Part shown: piece by piece, positions 24,970-34,147 of the stretch
Position numbering within the stretch: the stretch's first letter is position 1
Layout: each line of letters starts with the position of its first letter
Assembly (NCBI RefSeq): GCF_007990775.1
Contig: NZ_BJXB01000004.1
Coordinates: forward strand, 62,001-126,000
DNA length: 64,000 nucleotides
Direction: 5' to 3'
Source: Deinococcus cellulosilyticus NBRC 106333 = KACC 11606
GTDB lineage: Bacteria > Deinococcota > Deinococci > Deinococcales > Deinococcaceae
The notes under the pieces: model-generated
The model's input: only the letters and a program-made list of their open reading frames with translations
The model's database searches: none
What the model was told of the DNA's origin: nothing
Position numbers and translations under genes: made by a program

Positions 24970-25518
24970 TCAGCGTGAATGGTTCTCCGGCAGGTCAATT
25001 TCCCGTTTGAAACAATTTTTTTCATGTTCATCTACAGTGAACATCACACAGAAATACACGGAGGTGCCTGTCTCCTTCTTGTAGGTGTTCAGGGGAACCC
25101 CAAAGTTGTAAACCTTTTTCCCATCCTCCGCATAAGCATCGACGCTGATCAGGCGTTCGGGCAGGGGCTTCTCACACCTGAACTCCAGTTCCATGTGATT
25201 GGACCGTTTCCACAGGACATCACAGGCTTTGATGTTGTGGTGCATGAGTGCGCCTTTGCCTTCCTGCATGAGGTTCACCTGGTAAGTCTGACATGCAGCA
25301 ACGTCACAGGTGTACTTGCCAGCAAGTTGCAGGTCGGACACCCTCGGAGAATCAGGCGTCAGGAGGTCCAGCAGCAAGTAAGAACCAAAGTAGAATGCCA
25401 GAGCCAGCAGGGGACTGAACAGCACCAGCAGTCCACATCCAAAGCCAGGTCTGGCCCAGGCTTTTCGTTTGAGTTGCTCTGGAGTCACTGGGTGGACAGA
25501 ATTCAGGTCATTGTTCAT
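24970..25518 (-). CDS. Hypothetical membrane-anchored protein
   Basis: A 182-residue protein with one strongly hydrophobic segment (GCGLLVLFSPLLALAFYFGS, about residues 27-52), a short cytoplasmic N-terminus, and an outer domain of about 130 residues. That domain has four or more cysteines (YTCDVAACQTY, KACDVLW, FRCEKP), possibly in disulfides. ATG 25518 follows AAAGGAATCTT. I do not recognise the family. The preceding 276 bases (24694-24969) hold nothing convincing. Confidence 0.65.
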   Translation of the reverse strand: MNNDLNSVHPVTPEQLKRKAWARPGFGCGLLVLFSPLLALAFYFGSYLLLDLLTPDSPRVSDLQLAGKYTCDVAACQTYQVNLMQEGKGALMHHNIKACDVLWKRSNHMELEFRCEKPLPERLISVDAYAEDGKKVYNFGVPLNTYKKETGTSVYFCVMFTVDEHEKNCFKREIDLPENHSR

Positions 25519-25559
25519 AAGATTCCTTTTTGTTGATCCATTGTGTGTTGGGTTCAGTG

Positions 25560-25757
25560 TTCTTCTGGGACAATGGACCTGTCGAGCACCCGAGTCTGTC
25601 AGTACTCTTGATCCCTTGAGCAGCGAGCTCGTTCACTTGATTGTACTGGCTCGGGTGTCTTTCCTCTCAGGTAGGACGTTATCCAAGGCAAAAAGCCTGC
25701 ACACAAGACTGTACTGGGGTAAGACACGCTTGGCACAACAACACAGGAGGCCCTGCT
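25560..25757 (+). ncRNA. Possible IS110-type bridge RNA region (left end of the element)
   Basis: The roughly 200 bases before the IS110 transposase are non-coding and rich in structure. CACCCGAG...CAGTAC (about 25597-25616) can pair with GTACTG...CTCGGGTG (about 25646-25660), leaving an internal bulge and a large loop. A second hairpin, AAGGC-AAAA-GCCTG, lies near 25686. IS110-group elements encode a bridge RNA in this position. This is a positional and structural guess; element ends and guide loops were not established. Confidence 0.4.
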
Positions 25758-26759
25758 ATGACTGTGGTTGGAGTCGACATTGCATGTGACACCTTTGTGG
25801 CTTATCATCCCGCTGACAAACACCCCAGAAGTTTTGCTAACACCACAGCAGGTTTCAGAACCTTTCAAGACTGGCTGAACAAGCTTTCTGGAGACAGCAA
25901 CCTCCATCTGGTCATGGAGGCCACTGGAGTGTAATGGTCGAAGTTGGCCACCCATTTTCACGCTCTGGGATTGCGAATCAGCGTGGTGAACCTCTCTCAA
26001 ATCAAATATTTCGCCCGCACCAAACTAATCCGCACCAAAACAGATCCAGTAGATGCTCGTTTGATTCAGGATTTTGGGACCCGAATGAACCCTGGGATCT
26101 GGAATCCAGCCCCAGAGGTTGTCCAGCAACTCAAAAATCACTTGCATGAATTGGATCAGCTCAAAGAAATGGAACGCCTGGAGAAAAATCGACTTCATGC
26201 CCTGGAAAAACACGCTGAAAACACCGACACTTTGCAGACCCTCTTCAAAGAGCGCCTGGCCCTGCTCAAAACCCATAAAAAGATCGTTGAGAAGCAATTC
26301 AATGCCTTGCTGGACGACGAACTGTTAAAAGAGAAAGTGGAACTGCTGATCTTCATTCCTGGCATCGGCAAACGGACGACGGCCTTCTTCATGGCTGAGA
26401 CCAGCTTGTTTATGGGCATGACCTCAGGGCGTTCTATTGCTGCTTATGCAGGGCTTTCTCCAGCCCTGAAGCATTCTGGAAACAATACACCCAGAGCACG
26501 ATTGTCCAAGATTGGTAACCCACGTCTTCGACTGGCGACTTTCATGGCTGCTTTGGGAGCAAGCCGGACAGCATCGCCGATGGGGGATTATTACAGGCGG
26601 CTGCGCGCACAGGGCAAACCTGGAAAAGTTGCCCTGTGCGCGCTGGCCAGGAAGCTTTTGTGTGTGGCGTTGGCGATTTTTCAATCCGGTCAAGCTTACG
26701 TTGCTGAAGCCCACCAGTCCACATGGCCTGGTGATTCAAAATCAGCAATCCCTGGGTAG
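25758..26759 (+). pseudogene. IS110 family transposase interrupted by an in-frame TAA
   Basis: The frame from ATG 25758 encodes the RuvC-like DEDD domain: VGVDIACDTF (first Asp), VMEATGV (Glu), and KTDPVDARLIQDFG (last two Asp). The C-terminal Transposase_20 part has FIPGIGKRTTAFFMAETS, then AYAGLSPALKHSGN and the Ser-containing LGASRTASPMG. The codon at 25932-25934 is TAA where the family has Tyr (EATGVYW), and the frame is the same on both sides, so a single base change broke it. ATG follows ACAGGAGGCCCTGCT. Unless the stop is read through, the element cannot move on its own. Confidence 0.88.
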
Positions 26760-26769
26760 AACCAGCGGA

Positions 26770-27102
26770 TCACTTCGACAACGCCATCAATTGTTGTTGA
26801 GTGTAAGACAGTTGAAAAGGGGCCTGAGGCTGCTGGGGTTGCCAGCCACCCTGCAGGGCCTGTTGCAGAATTGACCCAACAACACCTGGAGTGATCTGGA
26901 GAGGTTGATTGCGCGTCCCTTCTCCAGGGCTTTGGAGCCAGGGGTCCGTCCAATCGGTCAGGGTGACCTGCAAGGTTTGTCCTGCTGTTTCTGGGATCAC
27001 TTTGAGGATGCTTTGTCTGGCACCTGGGAGCAAAATCCAGCGATAAGCCTGTCCCTGATGGGAGATCTTGCGGTAACCTTTGAGCTTTTTGGGCAAGGCC
27101 AT
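26770..27102 (-). CDS. Hypothetical protein (110 aa)
   Basis: A basic, beta-rich protein: KLKGYRKISHQGQAYRWILL at the start, LQVTLTDWTDPWLQSP in the middle, and LQITPGVVGSILQQALQGGW near the end. The order 'Y.W ... ITP.VV...I..AL..GW.P' recalls a family of small uncharacterised bacterial proteins, which I cannot name. No Shine-Dalgarno precedes ATG 27102; it may be leaderless. Its stop lies 10 bases beyond the IS110 frame, so the insertion apparently landed at its 3' end. Confidence 0.6.
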   Translation of the reverse strand: MALPKKLKGYRKISHQGQAYRWILLPGARQSILKVIPETAGQTLQVTLTDWTDPWLQSPGEGTRNQPLQITPGVVGSILQQALQGGWQPQQPQAPFQLSYTQQQLMALSK

Positions 27103-27388
27103 GTTTTCAGTTTAAAGGATAGGGACCATCGTTACGGCTTTCCCTTTACAAGCGCGTCAAAACACGTTATCTGGTGACGTCCCTTTCAACAAGGTCTGCA
27201 TCACCCCTTCAGGGTGCTTCAGATCAAATGCAGGTCTGTTCATGGGGGTTTTCGTGGAGCGGTAAAGCATCAGGCTCCACTTCCGGGTATGATGGTTGTA
27301 CTGTGCACAATTCTCCTTCACCGTTTCCCCCTCGGTCAGCAGTGGTGCCCCCTCTGGCCCAGGTTCACTGCAACAGGAGCAGAAACCC

Positions 27389-29257
27389 ATGTGCAGAGGT
27401 CCATCCATGACGCACACGCCTGATCCAGAAGCGCACATCCCTTCCTCTCTCTTTTCTGCCATGCTGGACCAGCTTCAGGACGGCATCCTGTTGATTCACC
27501 TGGGTGCTGAACACCCCACCCCTTCGTACGTCAATCCAGCCCTGCAGGAACTCACCGGACTGGACCGGGAACAGTTGCTGGGCAGCAGACCCCACTGCCT
27601 GGAAGGCCTGAACCTGTCTCCAGCGGTGCAGACAGAGTTCCAGCAGCACCTGTGTCAGCACAGGCCCTACGCTTATCAGACATTGATGCCCCATTCCACT
27701 GGTCCTGCTTTCTGGGCCGATGTGCGCTGGACGCCACTCGAAGGATGCTGGTGGATGGTGACCCATCGGGACATCACCCAGACGTTGCACCTGCAACGGG
27801 AACACATCATGGACCAGCACCACCTGCAGGCCCTGATGGAGCACGCAGACGCAGTGGTGCGGGTGATTTCTCCGAGTGGGCAGACCCTGTATGTGACCCC
27901 TTCCATTGAGAAGGTGCTGGGGTACAGCCAGGATGAATTTGCCCGCATGGTGTTTCAGGATTACATTCATGAGGCAGACCTGCCTCCCCTGCTGGACGTC
28001 TTTCATCAGATTTCCAGAGGGGGTGAACGCACCCAGTTCGGGCCTTTTGAGTACCGGGTGCGCAAAAAGGACGGGGAGGAACGCTGGATGTCCACAGTGT
28101 CCCGCAAAGTGGACACCGAAATGGGCCTGCAATTCCACCTGTACTCCAGGGACATCACCCTGCGCAAGACCATGGAGCTCAAACTGGAAGAACAGGTCCG
28201 GCGCTACCGCACCCTGCTGGACCTCACGGCCCGCATTGAATCGGTCAGTGCGCCAGATGAACTGGCTGTGGAGGCCCTCACGTTTCTGCTTCCCCTCACG
28301 GAGTACACCTTTGCAGCCTTTGTGAAACCGGAAGAGGACCATGTCAAACTCGCCTGCTGCATTGGTGAGGACTGCGAAACCGCAAGACTTCTCATTGAGA
28401 AAGAACTCCCCAGCCTCAGCCCAGATGGTCTGGTGAGGCGGGTCGGGACCTTCAAAGCCATGTTCTTCCAGCACCACACCGAACACCTTGAAATCACCGA
28501 CCTGGGGCAGTTCAGCCCCTCTCTGGCTGTCTTGCCTTTAAGCAGTGAAGGCCAATTGCACGGCCTGTTTGTGCTGGGGCAACCCGCCTCTCTGGAGGTG
28601 AGCCTTGCCACCCGCAGGCTGTGCATTGCCGTTGCAGACCGGGTGAGTCTGGCCTACAGCCGCCTGCTTGACCTGGAGAAGCTGCAGCAGGCCAGAGAGG
28701 AAACCCTGCGGGCCATGGGGGTGGTGCTGGAATACCGGGATTTTGAAACCAAAGGCCACACGGACCGGGTGGTCCAGCTCTCCCAGGCCCTCGGGCAAAG
28801 GCTGGGGCTGGATCAGGAAGAACTGGAACACCTGCGCCTCGGGGCTTACCTGCACGATGTCGGCAAGGTGGCGATTCCAGACCATGTGCTGCTCAAGCCC
28901 GGAAAACTGACCCCGGAGGAATGGGAGTACATCAAAAAACACCCCGGAGTGGGCTTCGAGATGCTGAACCACATCCCCACCCTCAGCCGCGCTTCGCTGG
29001 ATGTGGTGCTGTACCACCAGGAACGCTGGAATGGCACAGGCTACCCTGCAGGACTCCGAGAACAGAAGATCCCCCTGCTCGCCCGGATTTTTGCAGTGGT
29101 GGATGTGTACGATGCCCTGACCAGCGAAAGGCCCTACAAGAAGGCCTGGTCCGATGAAGAAGCACTGGCACAGTTGAAAATTGAGGCAGGAACCCTGCTT
29201 GACCCAGAAGTGGTGTCAGCGTTCCTGCCTCTGGTGGTGCAAGAAATGGGGACCTGA
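27389..29257 (+). CDS. PAS-PAS-(GAF-like)-HD-GYP cyclic-di-GMP phosphodiesterase
   Basis: A protein of about 622 residues, apparently soluble. Two PAS domains lie near residues 20-125 (ILLIHLGAEHPTPSYVNPAL) and 140-265 (VVRVISPSGQTLYVTPSIEK, then EYRVRKKDGEERWM, then SRDIT). A GAF-like stretch covers about 280-430. The C-terminal HD-GYP domain has ETKGHTDRVVQLSQALG, LHDVGKVAIPD, and HQERWNGTGYPAGLR. HD-GYP enzymes hydrolyse cyclic-di-GMP. The start is uncertain: ATG 27389 follows ACAGGAGCAGAAACCC; ATG 27407 has the weaker CAGAGG. Confidence 0.92.
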   Translation: MCRGPSMTHTPDPEAHIPSSLFSAMLDQLQDGILLIHLGAEHPTPSYVNPALQELTGLDREQLLGSRPHCLEGLNLSPAVQTEFQQHLCQHRPYAYQTLMPHSTGPAFWADVRWTPLEGCWWMVTHRDITQTLHLQREHIMDQHHLQALMEHADAVVRVISPSGQTLYVTPSIEKVLGYSQDEFARMVFQDYIHEADLPPLLDVFHQISRGGERTQFGPFEYRVRKKDGEERWMSTVSRKVDTEMGLQFHLYSRDITLRKTMELKLEEQVRRYRTLLDLTARIESVSAPDELAVEALTFLLPLTEYTFAAFVKPEEDHVKLACCIGEDCETARLLIEKELPSLSPDGLVRRVGTFKAMFFQHHTEHLEITDLGQFSPSLAVLPLSSEGQLHGLFVLGQPASLEVSLATRRLCIAVADRVSLAYSRLLDLEKLQQAREETLRAMGVVLEYRDFETKGHTDRVVQLSQALGQRLGLDQEELEHLRLGAYLHDVGKVAIPDHVLLKPGKLTPEEWEYIKKHPGVGFEMLNHIPTLSRASLDVVLYHQERWNGTGYPAGLREQKIPLLARIFAVVDVYDALTSERPYKKAWSDEEALAQLKIEAGTLLDPEVVSAFLPLVVQEMGT

Positions 29258-29296
29258 AGGTGCAGGTCCCCTCAGACCCCTGAGGATCTCGAATCT

Positions 29297-30736
29297 TCAG
29301 GGGTGCTGTGGTCCCCGCACGGCAAAAACCTGCACTTTCACCTGCCCGGATCGGGTGTAAAGGGAAAGTCTGCTTTCGCCCTGGGGAGGAAAAAAGACCT
29401 CTGTGAAAACCTGTTTTCCATCGTTCAGGAAAACCTCCAGCGTGGAGTGGTCAACAATCAGACGCACATGCTGTTCCACAGACTCCAGGGGAGCACTGTG
29501 TTCTCCCTGAAATCCAGACTGTTCGATGCTTCCCTGGCGACTCACGGTCACCTTTCTGTCTGGAACATCAAATTCCAGTGTCCATTCCAGTTGTCCTGCA
29601 ACAGAAAAGGCGATTCCCAGAATGCTTTGCTCTGTGCCCACAAAATGGGCTTGCAGGTCCAGGGCTGCCTCTGGAAGCACCAGCAGGTCATGTTCCTGGT
29701 CTGCTTTCACGAGGAGCTCCTGCTGGCAGGGCAGGGCACGCCAGACCTCCTCCCACTCCCTGATGGGGGTCTGGCAGAGGATCAGTCCATCTGCTGTGCG
29801 TTGCAGACGGATTTCTCTGGGCAGGGACATCACACCACTGTACTCGCCCTGCACGTGGTTTCGGGCGTACTCCCAGTTGTTCATCCAGCCCAGCCAGACG
29901 GTGCGGTCCTGCAGGTTGGCGAAAGTGATGGCAGCGTAAAAATCCTTGCCGTGATCCAGCCACCTCGCCTCCTGGGTGGAGGTGAAGCTCCAGCCATCAA
30001 ACTGGCCCACAAAGTACTGGCAGCCCGATCCACCAAAGGGGCCTCCGGGATTCAGGTCCACTTTCAGGACCCAGTGGCTTTCTCCAGCGTCGTCCTGCAG
30101 CTCCAGCAATTCTGGAACCTCCCAGATGCCTCCAGTGTGTCCCTCGGGTCCGAAAACACTGCGTTTCTCCCAGCTTTTCAGGTTCTGAGAAGCATAAAAC
30201 ACCACCTGATGGTGCGCTGCGAGGACCACAGCCATGATCCAGCACCGGGTCTTTTCATGCCAGAAGACCTTGGGGTCGCGGAAATCAGGAATGCCCTCAT
30301 CGAGCACCACCCCGTACCTGGTCCAGCTCTGGCCTTCATCGAGAGAATACGCCAGGTTCTGGGTTTGCAAGCCGCTGTCATGGTGGTGTCCGGTGTAGAG
30401 TGCAATCAAAGCTGGCCCATCCACAGTGCCAAACCCAGAGGTGTTGTTGGCGTCCAGCACGCAGCATCCCGAAAAGATCATGGTGGTGTCGTCTTCTGCA
30501 AGGGCAACTGGACGTTCCTCCCAGTGCAGCAGGTCTTTTGACACGGCATGCCCCCAGCTCATGTGGCCCCAGTCGGTGCCGTAAGGGTTGTGCTGAAAAA
30601 ACAGGTGGTACTGGCCGTTCAGAAAGACCAGACCGTTGGGGTCATTGATCCAGTTTCTGTGGGGAGCAAAGTGCAACAGTGGACGGTGATGGGGTGCGTA
30701 GGGCTGCAGGATGTGCGTGAGCGTGTCAGGATTCAT
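29297..30736 (-). CDS. GH32 beta-fructosidase (sucrose/fructan hydrolase)
   Basis: A 479-residue protein. The three GH32 acidic motifs are present: NWINDPNG (nucleophile Asp32), DFRDPKVFW (transition-state Asp) and GGIWEVPELL (acid/base Glu). FSGCCVLDANNTSGFG and the C-terminal beta-sandwich (HVRLIVDHSTLEVFLNDGKQ) complete the family. There is no signal peptide, so it acts on imported sucrose or fructo-oligosaccharide in the cytoplasm. ATG 30736 follows AAGGAAGCCC. It is the last gene of a leftward operon with a binding protein and two permeases under LacI-type control. Confidence 0.94.
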   Translation of the reverse strand: MNPDTLTHILQPYAPHHRPLLHFAPHRNWINDPNGLVFLNGQYHLFFQHNPYGTDWGHMSWGHAVSKDLLHWEERPVALAEDDTTMIFSGCCVLDANNTSGFGTVDGPALIALYTGHHHDSGLQTQNLAYSLDEGQSWTRYGVVLDEGIPDFRDPKVFWHEKTRCWIMAVVLAAHHQVVFYASQNLKSWEKRSVFGPEGHTGGIWEVPELLELQDDAGESHWVLKVDLNPGGPFGGSGCQYFVGQFDGWSFTSTQEARWLDHGKDFYAAITFANLQDRTVWLGWMNNWEYARNHVQGEYSGVMSLPREIRLQRTADGLILCQTPIREWEEVWRALPCQQELLVKADQEHDLLVLPEAALDLQAHFVGTEQSILGIAFSVAGQLEWTLEFDVPDRKVTVSRQGSIEQSGFQGEHSAPLESVEQHVRLIVDHSTLEVFLNDGKQVFTEVFFPPQGESRLSLYTRSGQVKVQVFAVRGPQHP

Positions 30737-30801
30737 GGGCTTCCTTGTGAAATCGGAGGAGGGGGGGCATAACGCATTGTGGATGACAGATGGCAAAGCC
30801 C

Positions 30802-31641
30802 TCATCCCTTGACGCCAGACCCCACCACGGAGGCGACGAAGTGCTTCTGGAAGATCAGAAAAACGATGATGATCGGGAGCGTCATCAGGACCGCAAAGGC
30901 CATGATGTTGCCCCAGTAGGCCTGCTGGGTGCCGAAGAATGCAGCCATCGCCACACCCAGCGGACGGAACTCGGTGCCACGGGTGACCATCAGGGGCCAC
31001 AGGTAGCTGTTCCAGGCGTCCAGGAAGCCCAGAATGGAAATGGTGGCCACCACCGGGGCACTGAGGGGGAAGGCGATGCGGAAGTAAATCTGGAACAGCC
31101 TGGCCCCGTCGATTCTGGCAGCCTCGATGAGTTCCTGGGGCAGTTTCGAGAAGAACTGGTAGAACAGGAAAATCGAGAAGGTGCTGGCAATGAAAGGAAC
31201 GATCTGCACCTGGTAACTGTCGATCCAGCCAAGTTTGCCGACCAGCAGCAGGAGGGGAATGGTGAGGGCCTCACCGGGAATCACAAAGACCGCGATGATC
31301 ACCATCAGGTAGATCTTTCGGTACCCTCCCTGACCCCAGGCCAGCGCAAATGCAGCTGCAGAATTGATGAAAATGCCCGCTCCGACGGTGCAGAACACCA
31401 CCAGCAGGGTGTTCAGCAGGTAGCGGACAAAAGGCTGGTAGGGGTCTTGCAGGACTTCTTTGTAGTTCTGCAGGGACACCGTCTGTGGAATGAAAGCGTG
31501 AATGGTGCCCATGCTGATCTGGATGTTTTCCTCACTGGGATTCAGGCTGAGGGTGACCATCATGGAGAGTGGGATGAGCACGCAGAGCAGGATCAGGATG
31601 GCCGCCAGGGTTCTGAGGGTTTTGAAGGCACGGGAAGTCAT
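30802..31641 (-). CDS. Carbohydrate ABC transporter permease (MalG type)
   Basis: A 279-residue protein with six membrane helices. The EAA loop reads ELIEAARIDGARLFQIYFRI, followed by AFPLSAPVVATISILGF, which contacts the ATPase. ATG 31641 follows AAAGGAGTTGCC; the start is 10 bases beyond the stop of the partner permease. It works with that permease, the binding protein at 32650 and a shared ATPase not encoded here. Its product supplies the GH32 enzyme with substrate. Confidence 0.94.
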   Translation of the reverse strand: MTSRAFKTLRTLAAILILLCVLIPLSMMVTLSLNPSEENIQISMGTIHAFIPQTVSLQNYKEVLQDPYQPFVRYLLNTLLVVFCTVGAGIFINSAAAFALAWGQGGYRKIYLMVIIAVFVIPGEALTIPLLLLVGKLGWIDSYQVQIVPFIASTFSIFLFYQFFSKLPQELIEAARIDGARLFQIYFRIAFPLSAPVVATISILGFLDAWNSYLWPLMVTRGTEFRPLGVAMAAFFGTQQAYWGNIMAFAVLMTLPIIIVFLIFQKHFVASVVGSGVKG

Positions 31642-31651
31642 GGCAACTCCT

Positions 31652-32578
31652 TTACTCATTTTTGAGCAGCACACGCTGCAAGATGGCAAGGGCTCCCACC
31701 AGGATCACGAAAACCACGGCCACTGCAGAGGCGTACCCGACCTGTTGTGCGGTGTACCCTTCCTGGACCATGTAACGAACCAGGGTGTTGGTGGAACCGA
31801 GTGGACCCCCCCGGGTCAGGATGTCCACCTGGGTGAAAAGCTTGAAGGCCTGCAGGGTGGTGATGATCAGAATGAAGATGTTGGTGTTGCGAAGTCCCGG
31901 CAGGGTCACGTAACGAAACATGTGCCAGGGGCCTGCGCCATCCATTTTGGCAGCTTCATAGCGTTCCATCGGAATGTCCTGCAGACCCGCCAGAAAAATC
32001 AGCATCTGGAAAGGAAAAGTCGCCCAGGCGGAGAGCAGCACGATGGCAGGCATGGCGAACCTTGCATCTCCAAGCCAGTCCACATAACCCTGAAACCCGA
32101 ACAGGTGCAGGATGCTGTTCATGAAGCCGTCCGGAATGCGGTACAGGGCGGCCCAGATCACCACAATCACGGTCATGGGGGTCACGAGGGGCAAGAGGCT
32201 CACGCTGCGGAACATCGACCTGAGGGGCAGTTCGCTGTTGAGGAGCAGGGCGCACATCAGGGAGAGGGTGCACTGGAACGGCACCACCAGGATCACAAAA
32301 TAGGCGGTGTTGCGGAAAGCCTGCCAGAAATCGGGGTCCTGCAGCACCTGCAGGTAATTCTGCAGGCCCACAAATTCAGTCGGGATGGGTCTGGGCACCA
32401 GCCGTTCATCGGTGAAAGAGAGGTATCCGGCCATCAAAAAGGGCAGAATCAAAAAGGTCAGGAGCAGAACGCTTGCAGGGGCAATCAGCAGGAGTTCGTC
32501 CAGCCATTCCTGGGTTTTTCGGGAACGCCGCCGGGGCCTGCTTGCAGCCTGCGCGGCAATGTTGGGGGGGGTTTGCAT
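31652..32578 (-). CDS. Carbohydrate ABC transporter permease (MalF type)
   Basis: A 308-residue protein with a basic N-terminal tail (RPRRRSRKTQEW) and six membrane helices. The EAA loop is PMERYEAAKMDGAGPWHMFR, then YVTLPGLRNTNIFILI. It pairs with the MalG-type permease. The start is uncertain: ATG 32578, or GTG 32587 three codons earlier directly after AAAGGGGCC. It lies 71 bases after the binding-protein stop in the same operon. Confidence 0.93.
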   Translation of the reverse strand: MQTPPNIAAQAASRPRRRSRKTQEWLDELLLIAPASVLLLTFLILPFLMAGYLSFTDERLVPRPIPTEFVGLQNYLQVLQDPDFWQAFRNTAYFVILVVPFQCTLSLMCALLLNSELPLRSMFRSVSLLPLVTPMTVIVVIWAALYRIPDGFMNSILHLFGFQGYVDWLGDARFAMPAIVLLSAWATFPFQMLIFLAGLQDIPMERYEAAKMDGAGPWHMFRYVTLPGLRNTNIFILIITTLQAFKLFTQVDILTRGGPLGSTNTLVRYMVQEGYTAQQVGYASAVAVVFVILVGALAILQRVLLKNE

Positions 32579-32649
32579 GGGTCTCACGGCCCCTTTCTGA
32601 GAGGGCCAGGGGTGGGAAAGGGAGGATCACCCCTGGCCGGACAGTGGAT

Positions 32650-33918
32650 TTACTTGTTGAAGGGGGGGTAGCCCTTGTTGGAGGCGATGTCCTGATCGAT
32701 GGCCTTTGCGGCCTTGTCGAGCTCAGACTTGATGCTGGCTCCGCTGAGGATGTTCAGGACGGCATCCCCGAAGGATTTGGAGATCACCGGGTAGGCAGGG
32801 TGCACGGGGCGCACCAGGGCAATTTTGGCGGACTGTTCGGCCATGATGGCCCCCTCTCCCCCTTTGCCGTACAGTTTGCTCAGGCGAATGGCGGATTTGC
32901 GTGCAGGCACGTATCCGGTGGTGTCGGAGTACAGGGCGACCTGCTTGCTGGACATGGCGAAGTTGATGAAAGCCCCGGCCTCGTCTTTGTTGGGGCTCAC
33001 TTTCGGGATGGCGTAACTCCAGCCTCCGTTGGGTGAGACCTGCTTGTTGCCGCAGAATTTCGGGGCAGGGATCAGCACGAGATCGTCTTTGAGGCCTTCT
33101 TTGTGGGCCCGCCACATCCAGTTGCCGACCCACACCAGGGCTGCAGTTTTGTCTCCATAGAAGCGGTTGTCTCCGGCACTTGCAGGCACGATCCACTTGT
33201 TTTTGGCCCAGCTTTGCAGGTGTTCCAGGATGTTCACAGCGGCTTCACTGTTGACGGTTCCGGTGGCCTTCCAGGTTTTGCGGTTGATCAGGTCGGCACC
33301 GCAGGCCTGCAGGAACGGAGAAAATCCGTAGCTGAGCCATTCACCGGAGTAATTGAGTTTGAGGTCCAGGGGCCAGGTGACCCCTTTGACTTTTGAGAGT
33401 TTCTGCAGGGCGTCTTCAAATTCTTTGAGGGTCCAGGCCTCTTTGAGGGTTCTGGGAATGCGCACTCCGGCTTCCTGCAGGTACTTTTTGTTGCCCCACA
33501 AGAGCACCGAGGAGTCGTAGGGGCTCATTGCGTAGAGCTTGCCATCAGGGCTGTAGGTGCCCTGGTCTTTGATGGCAGGCAGGATGTCAGAGAGGGTGCT
33601 TTTGCTGAAATAGCTGTCCAGAGGGGCCAGCTGGCCGGACCAGACGTAGTTGGCCATGTTGGGACCGTCCAGCATGAACACATCGGGAAGTTTGCCGCTC
33701 AGGAAGCCCGATTGAATGGCGTCGTTGATGCTGGGCACGGGCACGATTTTGGCGGTGAGGCCTTTTTTCTCGTTGGCTTTGTTGAAGGCATCCTGCAGTT
33801 GCAGGAAGTAGGGCCTTTCGGAATCTCCATCAATCACCCAGACGGTGATCTGTTTGGCCTGTGCAGAAAAGCTGAGGGCGAGGGTGGTGGCGAGCAGGGC
33901 AATGGGCATTTTTTTCAT
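32650..33918 (-). CDS. Sugar ABC transporter substrate-binding protein (family 1)
   Basis: A 422-residue exported protein. The signal peptide is MKKMPIALLATTLALSFSAQA. Family 1 features: ITVWVIDGDSERPYFLQLQD, LPDVFMLDGPNMANYVWSGQ, GKLYAMSPYDSSVLLWGNKK, and NGGWSYAIPKVSPNKDEAGA. It binds fructan fragments or sucrose outside the membrane. ATG 33918 follows CTGGAGGAAACC. It heads the operon and is preceded by a promoter at 34082-34109 overlapped by a LacI-type operator, with a second operator at 33949 within the leader. Confidence 0.94.
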   Translation of the reverse strand: MKKMPIALLATTLALSFSAQAKQITVWVIDGDSERPYFLQLQDAFNKANEKKGLTAKIVPVPSINDAIQSGFLSGKLPDVFMLDGPNMANYVWSGQLAPLDSYFSKSTLSDILPAIKDQGTYSPDGKLYAMSPYDSSVLLWGNKKYLQEAGVRIPRTLKEAWTLKEFEDALQKLSKVKGVTWPLDLKLNYSGEWLSYGFSPFLQACGADLINRKTWKATGTVNSEAAVNILEHLQSWAKNKWIVPASAGDNRFYGDKTAALVWVGNWMWRAHKEGLKDDLVLIPAPKFCGNKQVSPNGGWSYAIPKVSPNKDEAGAFINFAMSSKQVALYSDTTGYVPARKSAIRLSKLYGKGGEGAIMAEQSAKIALVRPVHPAYPVISKSFGDAVLNILSGASIKSELDKAAKAIDQDIASNKGYPPFNK

Positions 33919-33948
33919 GGTTTCCTCCAGAATCAGGGGCGAGCTTTG

Positions 33949-33964
33949 AGAAATCGTTATCTTG
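33949..33964. promoter_or_regulatory. LacI-type operator copy in the transport operon leader
   Basis: AGAAATCGTTATCTTG matches the 34091 palindrome in one arm (CGTTATCT) and partly in the other. It lies about 30 bases before the binding-protein ATG, downstream of the predicted transcript start, a usual place for a second repressor site. Confidence 0.5.
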
Positions 33965-34081
33965 GGTGGTAGATGACTACTGCATGCAAAACCCTCCAGA
34001 TGCTCTGGCATGAACCTGTCCAGAGCAGATTTTTGTGGAAGACCTGGGATCAAACCCCAGAGATTTATGTCTGTTTTACTG

Positions 34082-34109
34082 ATCTTAGCATGAGATAACG
34101 TTATCTCAA
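34082..34109 (-). promoter_or_regulatory. Promoter and perfect LacI-type operator of the fructan operon
   Basis: TGAGATAACGTTATCTCA (34091-34108) is a perfect 18-base palindrome with the central CG of LacI-family sites. On the minus strand TTGAGA (34109-34104) and TAAGAT (34087-34082), 16 bases apart, form a promoter that the palindrome overlaps, so binding would block transcription. Confidence 0.8.
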
Positions 34110-34147
34110 AGCACCCTGTTCAAGAAACTTGCCCAAAATCCCCCCAA

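Noticed and set aside
29250..29303. Hairpins around the convergent stops of the HD-GYP and GH32 genes as terminators
   Set aside because: Two GC-rich stems can form, but they overlap the stop codons and have no T run, so I did not list them as terminators.
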